A stretch of DNA of 64,000 nt from Lachnospiraceae bacterium (GTDB lineage: Bacteria > Bacillota > Clostridia > Lachnospirales > Lachnospiraceae). The notes below the pieces were generated by a model. It had not been told where the DNA came from and ran no database searches. It was given only the letters and a program-made list of their open reading frames with translations. Positions within the stretch are counted from its first letter, which is position 1. Each line of letters starts with the position of its first letter. The stretch is from positions 26,651-90,650 of the forward strand of contig JAJQDT010000060.1 of NCBI GenBank assembly GCA_021202075.1. Direction: 5' to 3'. The translations under genes were made by a program, and so were the position numbers. Of this stretch, positions 33,039 through 41,850 are shown piece after piece.

Positions 33039-34466
33039 TTAGCTCCGCCGCGCATCCGGATCCAGATCAAACCCGAAATAGCGCACCGCATTGCCGTAGG
33101 AAATTCCGCGCACGATCCGCTCCAGAGATTCCTCATCATTCGGATATTCTCCATTTTCCACCCATTTCCCGATCAGATCGCACAGGATTCGGCGGAAATA
33201 TTCATGCCTCGTGTATGACAAAAAGCTTCTGGAATCCGTCAGCATACCAAGGAAATTGCCGAGCAGTCCGAGGTTCGCAAGCGAAATCATCTGGTCCGTC
33301 ATGCCCTGCCTGTGATCGTTGAACCACCAGGCGCTGCCCTGCTGAATCTTACCGGCCACGCCCGCGCCCTGGAAACACCCGAGAATCGTGCCGATCGCCG
33401 CATTGTCATTCGGATTCAGGCTGTAAAGAATCGTCCTGGGAAGCTTCTCATCCACAACCAGTGCATTCAGGAAATCCGCCAGTTCAGAGGACGGCGCGTA
33501 ATTATTGATACAGTCTACGCCGGTATCCGGTCCCAGAGAGCGGTAAATCACCTGGTTGTTGTCGCGCTTCGCTCCGTAATGGAGCTGCATTGCCCAGTCA
33601 AACTCGTGATAGAGCCTGCCCATCGCCAGCATAAACGCAGTCTTGAACTGCATTTCTTCCGTCCGTGTAACGGCTTGGCCCGCCAGGCGTTTTGCGAAAA
33701 TCGCGTCAATGGTATCCGCGGACGCCGGCGCGTACATCACGTACTCCAGGCCATGGTCGGAAACACTGCAGCCCCGCGCCGCAAAATACTCCATGCGGAT
33801 TTTCAGCGCCTGTACCAGATCCGCAAACGATGCAATCGTTATCCCGCTCACCTCTGAAAGCTTCGCGATATAGTCCGCGTAATCCGGCTTTTCCAGATTC
33901 ATCGCCTTATCCGGCCGCCATGCCGGAAGCACCTGTACTTCAAAGGTTTCATCCTTCGCAATCATCTCATGCCATTCCAGCGTATCGACCGGGTCATCGG
34001 TGGTGCAGATCAGCGTCACGCCCGAACGGCGGATGATGTTGCGCACGCTCATGTCGTCCTGGTGCAGCGCCTCATTGCAGAGGTTCCACACCTCCTCCGC
34101 CGTCCTGCCATTCAGCGCGCCGTAGTACCCGAAATACCGCTGCAGCTCCAGGTGGCTCCAGTGATACAGGGGATTGCCGATGGCCTTTTCCAGCGTTTCG
34201 GCCCACTTCTGAAATTTCTCACGGTCCGTGGCGTCGCCGGTAATGTACTTCTCCTCAATGCCGTTCGAGCGCATCTGTCTCCACTTGTAATGGTCGCCGC
34301 CCAGCCACACCTGCGTGATGTTGTCAAACTTGCGGTCCTCCGCAATCTCACGCGGGTTGATGTGGCAGTGGTAATCCAGGATCGGCGCCGTCTCCGCATA
34401 CTCGTGAAACAGCTTCTGTGCAGTCCCGGTGGACAGGAGAAAGTCCTTATCCATAAATGCTTTCAT
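33039..34466 (-). CDS. uxaC: Glucuronate/galacturonate isomerase
   Basis: UxaC converts D-glucuronate to D-fructuronate and D-galacturonate to D-tagaturonate, the first intracellular step. The 475-residue amidohydrolase-like barrel starts MKAFMDKDFLLSTGTAQKLFHEYA and has the metal site ILDYHCHINPREIAEDRKFDN. Further marks are ICTTDDPVDTLEWH, LPAWRPDKAMN and TDSRSFLSYTRHEYFRRILC. GGAGGG lies 8 nt before the ATG. It follows uxuA after 107 nt. Confidence 0.97.
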   Translation of the reverse strand: MKAFMDKDFLLSTGTAQKLFHEYAETAPILDYHCHINPREIAEDRKFDNITQVWLGGDHYKWRQMRSNGIEEKYITGDATDREKFQKWAETLEKAIGNPLYHWSHLELQRYFGYYGALNGRTAEEVWNLCNEALHQDDMSVRNIIRRSGVTLICTTDDPVDTLEWHEMIAKDETFEVQVLPAWRPDKAMNLEKPDYADYIAKLSEVSGITIASFADLVQALKIRMEYFAARGCSVSDHGLEYVMYAPASADTIDAIFAKRLAGQAVTRTEEMQFKTAFMLAMGRLYHEFDWAMQLHYGAKRDNNQVIYRSLGPDTGVDCINNYAPSSELADFLNALVVDEKLPRTILYSLNPNDNAAIGTILGCFQGAGVAGKIQQGSAWWFNDHRQGMTDQMISLANLGLLGNFLGMLTDSRSFLSYTRHEYFRRILCDLIGKWVENGEYPNDEESLERIVRGISYGNAVRYFGFDLDPDARRS

Positions 34467-34573
34467 GATTCACTACCCTCCATGCTTTTTTCTGCCGAAT
34501 ATCTTTCGGACAAATACAATATAATAATATCCGTCATTTCACAAAACAATTTTACCGTTCAATATATAACCTC

Positions 34574-35644
34574 TTACTTCCGATTTGATTTCTCAATCGC
34601 TTCCCAGAGGCCGTTCAGATAGGTCGCTCCGAGCGCGCGGTCATACAAGCCATAGCCGGGCATCGCAACCTCACCCCAGATCATGCGTCCGTGATCCGGA
34701 CGGATCGGTCCGTCAAATCCAATGTCATAGAGCGCTTTCATAATCTCATACATATCAAAGCTGCCATCCGCGGACAGGTGCGCCGCTTCCTCAAAATCTC
34801 CCGGATAATTGTGCTGCAGATTCCGCACATGCGCAAAATGGATCCTGCCCTTCAGCGCACGGATCATGCCCGGCAGATCGTTGTCCGGATTGGTTCCATA
34901 GGAACCGGAGCAGAAAGTCACACCATTGTGCGGATTGTCCACCATACTCATCATCCGCTGAATATTGGGAAGATTAGTAATAATGCGCGGCAGACCAAAC
35001 ACACTCCATGCCGGGTCATCCGGGTGGATAGCCATGTTAATGTCATACTGATCACAAACCGGCATAATCGCTTCAAGAAAATATTTCAGATTCGCGAACA
35101 GCTGCTCCTCATCGACATTCTTATAAAGCTGGAACAGCTCCTTTACCTTATCCATGCGCTCCGGCTCCCAGCCCGGCATGACATAACCATTGGTATCCGA
35201 CGCGATGGATTCAAACATTTTCCCCGGATCCAGATTGTCCACCGTCTCCTGATGATAGGCCAGCACCGTCGAGCCATCGTAGCGCACGCGCGCCAGCTCC
35301 GTCCTCGTCCAGTCAAACACCGGCATAAAATTGTAGCATACCATGTGGATGTCTTCCTGACCCAGCTTTTCCAGTGTCCTGATATAATTATCAATGTATT
35401 TGTCCCGGTCCGGCGCTCCGGTCTTGATCGAATCGTGAATATTGACGCTCTCGATCCCGGAAATCTTCAGGCCGCTCGCCTCCACCTCTTCCTTCAGCGC
35501 GTGGATTTCTCCCCTGTCCCACTCATCGCCGGGCGCGGTCTCATACAGAGTCGTAATCACACCCTTCACGCCCGGAATCTGACGGATCTGCTGCAGTGTA
35601 ACCGAATCCGATTTGCTCCCGTACCAGCGTAATGTCATTTCCAT
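34574..35644 (-). CDS. uxuA: Mannonate dehydratase
   Basis: UxuA dehydrates D-mannonate to 2-keto-3-deoxygluconate. The 356-residue TIM barrel begins MEMTLRWYGSKSDSVTL, the usual UxuA start, which is why I use the ATG at 35644 rather than the longer frame. Other marks are VCYNFMPVFDWTRT, MAIHPDDPAWSVFGLPRI, TFCSGSYGTNPDND and RPDHGRMIWGE. AAAGGAAG precedes it. Confidence 0.97.
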   Translation of the reverse strand: MEMTLRWYGSKSDSVTLQQIRQIPGVKGVITTLYETAPGDEWDRGEIHALKEEVEASGLKISGIESVNIHDSIKTGAPDRDKYIDNYIRTLEKLGQEDIHMVCYNFMPVFDWTRTELARVRYDGSTVLAYHQETVDNLDPGKMFESIASDTNGYVMPGWEPERMDKVKELFQLYKNVDEEQLFANLKYFLEAIMPVCDQYDINMAIHPDDPAWSVFGLPRIITNLPNIQRMMSMVDNPHNGVTFCSGSYGTNPDNDLPGMIRALKGRIHFAHVRNLQHNYPGDFEEAAHLSADGSFDMYEIMKALYDIGFDGPIRPDHGRMIWGEVAMPGYGLYDRALGATYLNGLWEAIEKSNRK

Positions 35645-35756
35645 CTCATATACACTTCCTTTCTTAAAGTGATTGTTGCACGTCCGCTTCTCATGCTTTA
35701 TACATGCAGAAATCGGAACCTCAGGCACTTAAAATGAAAAGCTGCCCTGCGTTTTC

Positions 35757-36107
35757 TTACTCCTGCGCTATAAAATCCTCCCGCATCGGTGCGAACACAT
35801 CGAGCAGAACACCTTTTTCCAGGCAGACGCATCCGTGCTCAATGCCATTCTTTTTCAGCAGGCTGTCGCCCGCGTTTACGACTCTCTTTTCCCCATTAAT
35901 CTCAAACTCAAATGAACCGCTGACCACATAAGTGATCTGTGTATGCGGATGATGATGCAGCGCGCCCACGGCGCCCTTCTCAAACTGATTCTCAACGATC
36001 ATCACCTCGTCCGTGTAAGCGAGAATCCGCCGCACCACGCCCGGGGAGGTTTCCTCCGCGTCAATATCGGCGTATGCATTCCAGATTCTGTTCTTTACCG
36101 GTTTCAT
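35757..36107 (-). CDS. KdgF-like cupin
   Basis: KdgF opens the ring of the unsaturated monouronate made by pectin lyases and GH105/88 enzymes. This 116-residue single cupin has metal ligands HHHPHTQ and a later His in NGIEHGC, and typical turns (YVVSGSFEFEINGEKRVVNAGDSLL). AAGGAG lies 9 nt before the ATG at 36107. Its place between the TRAP transporter and uxuA fits the role; cupins are many, so assignment rests partly on context. Confidence 0.75.
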   Translation of the reverse strand: MKPVKNRIWNAYADIDAEETSPGVVRRILAYTDEVMIVENQFEKGAVGALHHHPHTQITYVVSGSFEFEINGEKRVVNAGDSLLKKNGIEHGCVCLEKGVLLDVFAPMREDFIAQE

Positions 36108-36242
36108 TCGAATCATCTCCTTTCCTTCCAATGGCGCGGCTCTCCGCGATAATCGGATAGGGGGAATTCCTCTCACCCTATCCGCCTGCGCGAGCCGGGT
36201 GCGGCTTCAGCCGCAAAACTCCTTGCCCGGCTCTGTGCATAA

Positions 36243-36274
36243 AAGTGGGCAGCCCTGACCGGAACCGCCCACTT
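36243..36274 (-). terminator. Terminator-like hairpin between the YcxB-like gene and kdgF
   Basis: AAGTGGGC and GCCCACTT (8 bp) are separated by 16 nt, with TTTTAT after it on the minus strand. It starts 12 nt past the YcxB-like gene. It may only reduce, not stop, transcription into kdgF. Confidence 0.6.
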
Positions 36275-36285
36275 CTCGCAAAACT

Positions 36286-36789
36286 TTACCGTCTCCGCTT
36301 GCCGGAATCCTGTCTTTCGTCGGCGTAGACATGGGCTTTCACGTAGCTGTAAAATTCGTCTTTTTCTTCCCCGAGGACATGATCGGTCAGCATATAGCCC
36401 TGTCCGCCCCCGATAAAAATGATAATCATATTGGCTTCTTTTTTTGCCCCTTTGACTCTGCTCCACGGAATCAGATCGTGCTTTCCGTCCAGCGTCACGT
36501 AAATACCCGGTTCCCCGAACGCAAGCTCCGTACCCTGCGGTGCTCCCTTCGCCTGTGACCGCGCCCTCATCCAGACTCCGGCCGGATGAAAAACAGGAAT
36601 CAGCAGGCAGAATAAAAACAGAAATACCCGGACATTCACGTTCACCTCACCCCAGAAGCGCACGGCAAGCGCGATGGATGCCGCCAACAGCACCAGATTG
36701 CACATACCCACCATAGAATGATACGTATGGTACATGGATAAAATCCAGTAATCCAGCGGCCTGATTTCACTTCGATAACGGTAAGTCAT
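36286..36789 (-). CDS. Hypothetical membrane protein, YcxB-like
   Basis: I recognise only a weak likeness to the YcxB-like group. The 167-residue protein has two N-terminal membrane helices (about residues 28-47 and 53-71), then a soluble PH-like domain with GIYVTLDGKHDLIPWSRVKGAKKEANMIIIFIGGGQGYML, and a basic tail. It sits between the TRAP genes and the kdgF-like gene, all same strand, but no role in uronate use is known. Confidence 0.65.
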   Translation of the reverse strand: MTYRYRSEIRPLDYWILSMYHTYHSMVGMCNLVLLAASIALAVRFWGEVNVNVRVFLFLFCLLIPVFHPAGVWMRARSQAKGAPQGTELAFGEPGIYVTLDGKHDLIPWSRVKGAKKEANMIIIFIGGGQGYMLTDHVLGEEKDEFYSYVKAHVYADERQDSGKRRR

Positions 36790-36983
36790 GCTTTCGCTTC
36801 CTTTTTTTGCTCATCTTTCTATTTTATGTCCAGCATCGTCTGTGATGCAGGACGAAGGTCACGCCATTGCCGCCAGGCAATTCTTTTACGTGGCTTTCCT
36901 TTTTCGCTGCTGTTATTGTTCCGCACAGCAGGCCACAGGCCGCCTGCCTTGCAGGCTATATGCCGCTGCCCGAAACTGGCGTA

Positions 36984-38276
36984 CTACATGAGCAGATTCG
37001 GCAGGAAGGTGCTGACCTGCGGAATAAAGGTTACCAGCAGCAGCACAACGATCATGCACAGATAGAACGGCAGAGTCGCCTTTACGACTTTTTCCATCTT
37101 TACCTTGCCGACCGCAGAGCCGATGAATAGAACGGAGCCTACCGGCGGCGTCAGAAGGCCGATGCCGCAGTTGAGGACGATCATGATACCAAACTGGATC
37201 GAACCGATCCCGATGGACTGTGCGATCGGCAGCAGAATCGGGGTAGCGATCAGGATGATTGGCGCCATGTCCATAATGCAGCCGAGGAACAGCAGAATCA
37301 GGTCAAGCAGCAGCGCGATGATGATCGGATTGTCCGTCAGTCCGATGACTGCATTTGCCACCAAAGTCGGTACCTGCAAAAGCGTCAGGCAGTATCCGAA
37401 TACACTGGAGGTCGCGATCAGGATCAGAACGATGGAGAGCGTATCAATACAGTTCTCCAGCTCCTTCCAGACGCCCTTCCAGGTCAGGCCCCTGTAGACG
37501 TAGACGCTGACGATAAGGCTGTAGATAACCGCGATTGCCGCCGATTCGGTAGCGGTAAACCATCCAAGAACAACGCCGACTACAACGATCACGATCGCGA
37601 GCAGCGCCCATATGGAAATAAAGAACTGCTTTACCAGGCGCTTCAGGCTGAAGGGGGAGCCCTTCGGATAATTTCTCCGTTTCGAAATAATATAGGAGCC
37701 GACCATCAGAGAAAGAGCAAGCAGTGCACCCGGAACATAGCCCGCAAGGAAAAGGCTTCCGACGGAAACGCCGCCCGCCGACATCGCGTAGATAACCATA
37801 TTGTGGCTCGGAGGAACCAGAAGGCCCTCGCAGGAGGATGTGATCGTAACCGCGACGGAAAAGTCATCGTCATAGCCCTGATCGACCATCATCGGGATCA
37901 GGATGCTTCCCAGGGACGCCGTATCCGCCGCTGCGGAACCGGAAATGCCGCCAAAGAAATAGGAAGCTACGATATTCACCATCGCCATGCCGCCCGTCAT
38001 CCAGCCCACGATGGTATCGGCCAGCGCTATCAGCTTCTCCGATATTCCTCCGGAGCCCATCAGACAGCCCATCGTGATAAAGAACGGGACCGCCATCAGG
38101 CTGAATGAGTTAATGCCCTTTACCATCTGCTGACAGAGTGTCGAAAACGGAAGCCCCTGGTACCACAGGCAGAGGAGAGAGGCGATGGCAACCGCGTACG
38201 CGATCGGGAAACGCAGGACAATCATTACCAGGAAACTGATCAGAAGGATCATAATTGCTACGGTCTGTGTACTCAT
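36984..38276 (-). CDS. dctM: TRAP transporter large permease
   Basis: This 430-residue DctM-type permease drives sodium-coupled uptake of an organic acid. It has 12 or so helices and the family marks VPFFITMGCLMGSGGISEKL, GGISGSAAADTASLGSILIP, FTATESAAIAVIYSL and CGIGLLTPPVGSVLF. It starts 2 nt after dctQ. Given the neighbours, the substrate is probably galacturonate or glucuronate. Confidence 0.95.
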   Translation of the reverse strand: MSTQTVAIMILLISFLVMIVLRFPIAYAVAIASLLCLWYQGLPFSTLCQQMVKGINSFSLMAVPFFITMGCLMGSGGISEKLIALADTIVGWMTGGMAMVNIVASYFFGGISGSAAADTASLGSILIPMMVDQGYDDDFSVAVTITSSCEGLLVPPSHNMVIYAMSAGGVSVGSLFLAGYVPGALLALSLMVGSYIISKRRNYPKGSPFSLKRLVKQFFISIWALLAIVIVVVGVVLGWFTATESAAIAVIYSLIVSVYVYRGLTWKGVWKELENCIDTLSIVLILIATSSVFGYCLTLLQVPTLVANAVIGLTDNPIIIALLLDLILLFLGCIMDMAPIILIATPILLPIAQSIGIGSIQFGIMIVLNCGIGLLTPPVGSVLFIGSAVGKVKMEKVVKATLPFYLCMIVVLLLVTFIPQVSTFLPNLLM

Positions 38277-38278
38277 GC

Positions 38279-38806
38279 TTATTTACCCTCCTCTCCGAAG
38301 CCGCAGAGCGTCTTCACGTGATTATACAACACTTCAATTTCAAAAACGATCATGGCGATACCGGCTACCGGCACCGGGAAATACAGCCAGAACCGGGACA
38401 GCCACGGCATACTGACATAGGTTCCCTTCGAACCGATCGTCATCGCGTACTGCATGCCGACCACCAGCATGATAATGCCCAGAATCAGGACGGCAATATC
38501 CGCCAGAAAGTCAAGAACATGCACGGCCGCCTTCGGCAGATAATTGTCCAGGGCGGTCATCCGGATGTGAGCGCCGCGCCGGATCGCCATAGCTGCGGAC
38601 AGCACCGCCATGTATGCCATAAAGGTCAGCACGACTTCCTCCGTCCAGGACGGATCCGGGATAAAAGAGATATATCGGCCGGCCACGCTCATGCTGGTGA
38701 TCAGGATGTCCCCGACCAGCAAAATCTTACAGATGAACAGCACCACCTTGTATGTAATATCAAATACAGGTTTGATTTTATCTACTTTCTGAAAGAAAGC
38801 TTCCAT
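38279..38806 (-). CDS. dctQ: TRAP transporter small permease
   Basis: DctQ (175 residues) partners the large permease. Four helices are seen, with family marks ISFIPDPSWTEEVVLTFMAYMAVLSAAMAIRRGAHIRM. A GC-rich hairpin lies in the gap from the binding-protein gene, as often found when the binding protein is needed in excess. Confidence 0.93.
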   Translation of the reverse strand: MEAFFQKVDKIKPVFDITYKVVLFICKILLVGDILITSMSVAGRYISFIPDPSWTEEVVLTFMAYMAVLSAAMAIRRGAHIRMTALDNYLPKAAVHVLDFLADIAVLILGIIMLVVGMQYAMTIGSKGTYVSMPWLSRFWLYFPVPVAGIAMIVFEIEVLYNHVKTLCGFGEEGK

Positions 38807-38912
38807 AAAAAACTCCCTCCTTCGTTATCATCTAATATTCGTATCAAAAAACATACGCATTTGACACGCCAACCGCATAGCTGCGCAATCAGATTTCCTG
38901 TGTACATAAGAA

Positions 38913-38949
38913 GGCGCGCCGACGGACATTCAGGTCACGCCGGCGCGCC
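38913..38949 (-). terminator. GC-rich attenuator hairpin between dctP and dctQ
   Basis: GGCGCGCCG and its complement (9 bp) enclose 19 nt, in the 242-nt gap between the binding-protein and permease genes. On the minus strand it is followed by TTCTTATG, a poor T-tract, so partial termination or mRNA stabilisation is more likely than full stop. Confidence 0.65.
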
Positions 38950-39048
38950 CTGCGCTACGCACAGTATATACAGCTATTTAAACAATTGCGTTCCGTGCGC
39001 ATTTCGTATTCCGACAGAGCAAAACGGCCTGCATGCCTCTGCTCTCTA

Positions 39049-40041
39049 TTACTCTGCGAAATCAAGGAGCTGCTGATACAGATCCTCCTGACCTACGATG
39101 TTCTCAGCAACCAGATCTGCAACTGCTTCCTGCCACGGAGTCAGATCATCTACTTCGATCACGGTCACGCCGTCCGCGATGAGCTCTTCGAGAACCTCAT
39201 TCTCTGCGGACTCGGAAATCTCACGGCAGTAGTTGGACGCATACTCACCGGCCTCGGTGATGATCGCCTGCTGCTCTTCTGTCAGAGAATTCCATGCGTC
39301 GTCCGTCATAACTACCTGAACAGCGCCAAGGGTATGGCCATCAAGGATCAGATACGGAGCAACCTCCGGGAATGCATTCGACTGATAGTTCGCGATCGGC
39401 TGCTCTGCAGCGTCAACAACGCCTGTCTGCAGTGCGGAGTACAGTTCTGTAAAGGAAACCACTGTCGGAGAAGCGCCAAGTCCTTCTACCAGACCGTTCA
39501 TAATCGCGTCATTGGAAACACGGATCTTCATGCCAGCCAGATCCTCAATGCCGGAGATCTCATCAACTGTAAAGAAATGACGGAAGCCTTCCTCGCCGTA
39601 GAACAGGCCGCGAATACCGGTGCCGTTCTCTACCGGCTCAAGCAGGAACTCCTGCGCGAGCTCTGATGTAGCGAAATTCCAGAAATGCTCTCTGCTCTCA
39701 AATGTATAAGGCAGGGACAGAAGCATGGACTTCTCTCCGCCGTAGCTGGTCAGTGCAAACGCGGAAATACGGGAGATATCAATCGTGCCGCCGCCGCCGA
39801 GCATCGTATCCAGAACATCCTCCTCAGCTCCAAGAACGCCGCTGAACATAATGTTGATCTCGATGGAACCGTCCGAAAGCTCCGCTACCTTGTCAGCAAA
39901 TGCCTGATCCATCTGGCCAACAATCGTGTCCGCCGGGTTTACCTCTGCCATTGTCAGAGTAACATCCGCTGCGGATGCCATCATCGACGCAGACATTACC
40001 ATCGTCATACCGAGCACCAGTGCCATAAGTTTTTTCTTCAT
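39049..40041 (-). CDS. dctP: TRAP transporter solute-binding protein
   Basis: This exported DctP-type binding protein (330 residues) captures the organic acid for the DctQM permease. It has a signal peptide (MKKKLMALVLGMTMVMSASMMASA), then LTMAEVNPADTIVGQMDQAFADKV. The conserved carboxylate-binding Arg is likely in LAGMKIRVSNDAIM, and SFTELYSALQTGVVDAAEQP is typical. The promoter upstream carries a palindrome in its spacer, shared with the MFS gene. Together with uxa/uxu genes this suggests hexuronate as ligand. Confidence 0.94.
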   Translation of the reverse strand: MKKKLMALVLGMTMVMSASMMASAADVTLTMAEVNPADTIVGQMDQAFADKVAELSDGSIEINIMFSGVLGAEEDVLDTMLGGGGTIDISRISAFALTSYGGEKSMLLSLPYTFESREHFWNFATSELAQEFLLEPVENGTGIRGLFYGEEGFRHFFTVDEISGIEDLAGMKIRVSNDAIMNGLVEGLGASPTVVSFTELYSALQTGVVDAAEQPIANYQSNAFPEVAPYLILDGHTLGAVQVVMTDDAWNSLTEEQQAIITEAGEYASNYCREISESAENEVLEELIADGVTVIEVDDLTPWQEAVADLVAENIVGQEDLYQQLLDFAE

Positions 40042-40098
40042 TGGAAAATCCTCCTTCTGTTTTGTTCGCGTTTTCCGGGCGCCCCCGCTGATGGTTCT

Positions 40099-40127
40099 AT
40101 TTTATCACTGGTATACTAGTTTATCAA
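40099..40127 (-). promoter_or_regulatory. Sigma-A promoter of the TRAP operon
   Basis: On the minus strand TTGATA (40122-40127), 17 nt, TAAAAT (40099-40104). Bases upstream of the -35 box (GAAAACATG) are also shared with the MFS promoter. Confidence 0.85.
40107..40120. promoter_or_regulatory. Palindromic operator in the TRAP promoter spacer
   Basis: ACTGGTATACTAGT is an almost perfect palindrome filling the centre of the -35/-10 spacer. It resembles GntR/FCD sites centred on GTATAC, such as those of UxuR and ExuR. The same site occurs at 44955-44968. Confidence 0.75.
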
Positions 40128-40262
40128 TTAGCATGTTTTCACAGAATTTTCACACGTTTTTTGTGCAAAAACACGAAAATTTTATTTTTTACGGGATAAT
40201 TTTAATCATGTTAAATAATTATCAAAAAGCCGAGGGAGAACGACTCCTGCCGTTTCCTGTAA

Positions 40263-41741
40263 TTACAGCACGACGCCGTCCTTAAAAATAGAAATCTCGC
40301 GATATCCGCGCTGCTCCGTCTTTGTCCGGCGGCCGCCTGCGACCTCAAGCACCAGCGCAAAGAGACGTTTCGCCGCGTCGTCAATCTGCTCGCCGTCCGC
40401 AATCGTGCCCGCGTCAAAATCGATCCAGCCTTTTTTCTTCGCCGCAAGCTGGCTGTTCGTCGATATTTTCAGGGTAGGAGCCGGCGCACCGAACGGGGTG
40501 CCGCGCCCGGTCGTAAAAAGAATCAGGTGAGCGCCCGCCGCAGTCATGGCCGTCGCGGAGACAAGGTCATTGCCCGGTCCGTAGAGCATATTGAGTCCCT
40601 TTGTCACCACCGGATCGCCGTAGCCAATGACATCCATGATCGGCGCGGTTCCGCCCTTCTGCACACAGCCGCAGGATTTATCCTCCAGCGTCGTGATGCC
40701 GCCTTCCTTATTCCCGGGGCTCGGATTTTCATAAACCACCTCGCCGTGGCTGATAAAGTAATTTTTAAACCCGTTGATCATATCGACTGCTTTCCGGAAA
40801 ACCGCCTCATCCGCGCAGCGGTTCATCAAAAGCCCCTCAGCGCCGAACATTTCCGGCACCTCCGTCAGAACCGTAGAGCCGCCCCGCGCCGTCATCATAT
40901 CACTGAATCTGCCAACCATCGGGTTCGCCGTAATGCCGGAGAGTCCGTCCGAGCCGCCGCATTTCATGCCGACCACCAGCTCGCTTACCGGGATTGGCTC
41001 CCTGGTAAACTGTGCCGCGTATTCCGCGCACTGTTCCAGAAGCTGCCGCCCCGCTTCAAACTCATCCTCCACGTCCTGACAGGTCAGAAATTTCACCCGA
41101 TCCGCGTCATACTCTCCCAGCTCCGCAAGGAACTGTTCATGCGTCAGATTTTCACACCCAAGGCTCAGCACCAGCACCGCTGCTGCATTCGGGTGCCGCG
41201 CAAGCGCCGCCAGAAGCTTTCGGGTCTGCGCGTGATCCGCGCCGGTCTGGCTGCACCCGAACGGATGGGTAAACGCGTACAGGCCGTCGATGCTGCCGTC
41301 AACCAGATCCTGATTGTCCCTCGCCAGCTTTTTCGCCACATCATTGACACAGCCTACTGTCGGGATGATCCAGATCTCATTGCGGATGGCCGCGCGTCTG
41401 TCCTTTCTGCGAAAACCGGAAAACAGTTCCGGCTCCACCGGATCCGGGTAATGCAGATCCGGCTGATACGTATACGCAACCTCCCCGGAGAGGTTGGTCT
41501 TCACATTGTGTGTGTGCATCCAGGTCCCCGGCGCCGCGTCGCTTACCGCGTGCCCGATCGGGAACCCGTATTTTATGACGTCATCCCCGTTTTTTATCGG
41601 ACGGATGGCGACCTTATGGCCCTGCGGGATGTCCTCCAGCGCCGCAATCATCCGCCCGTCCGCTTCGATCGGCTCCCCCTTCGCGATCGGATGAAGGGCC
41701 ACCGCGACATTATCTTTCGGAGCAATTTTTATTATCTTCAT
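40263..41741 (-). CDS. uxaA: Altronate dehydratase
   Basis: UxaA dehydrates D-altronate to 2-keto-3-deoxygluconate. The 492-residue protein has the N-terminal SAF-like domain (PIAKGEPIEADGRMIAALEDIPQGHKVAI, HAVSDAAPGTWMHTHNVK) and the large UxaA domain (VGMKCGGSDGLSGITANPMVGRF, ITTLEDKSCGCVQKGG with clustered Cys). I prefer the ATG at 41741 by family length, although its ribosome site is weak; a start 33 nt upstream is possible. It follows uxaB after a 13-bp inverted repeat. Confidence 0.95.
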   Translation of the reverse strand: MKIIKIAPKDNVAVALHPIAKGEPIEADGRMIAALEDIPQGHKVAIRPIKNGDDVIKYGFPIGHAVSDAAPGTWMHTHNVKTNLSGEVAYTYQPDLHYPDPVEPELFSGFRRKDRRAAIRNEIWIIPTVGCVNDVAKKLARDNQDLVDGSIDGLYAFTHPFGCSQTGADHAQTRKLLAALARHPNAAAVLVLSLGCENLTHEQFLAELGEYDADRVKFLTCQDVEDEFEAGRQLLEQCAEYAAQFTREPIPVSELVVGMKCGGSDGLSGITANPMVGRFSDMMTARGGSTVLTEVPEMFGAEGLLMNRCADEAVFRKAVDMINGFKNYFISHGEVVYENPSPGNKEGGITTLEDKSCGCVQKGGTAPIMDVIGYGDPVVTKGLNMLYGPGNDLVSATAMTAAGAHLILFTTGRGTPFGAPAPTLKISTNSQLAAKKKGWIDFDAGTIADGEQIDDAAKRLFALVLEVAGGRRTKTEQRGYREISIFKDGVVL

Positions 41742-41795
41742 ATTCGTAATATGGTTCCATACACGACATATCATTCCCGAAATACTGTGGAATGT

Positions 41796-41840
41796 AAATG
41801 TCCGTAAACCCGGATGCAGGCATTCGTTTTACGGACATTT
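41796..41840. terminator. 13-bp inverted repeat between uxaB and uxaA
   Basis: AAATGTCCGTAAA and its exact complement enclose 19 nt. It lies 10 nt past the uxaB stop and about 55 nt before uxaA. Without a clear T-tract it may be an mRNA stabiliser, an attenuator or an operator. Confidence 0.65.
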
Positions 41841-41850
41841 AGCCTTTGTA

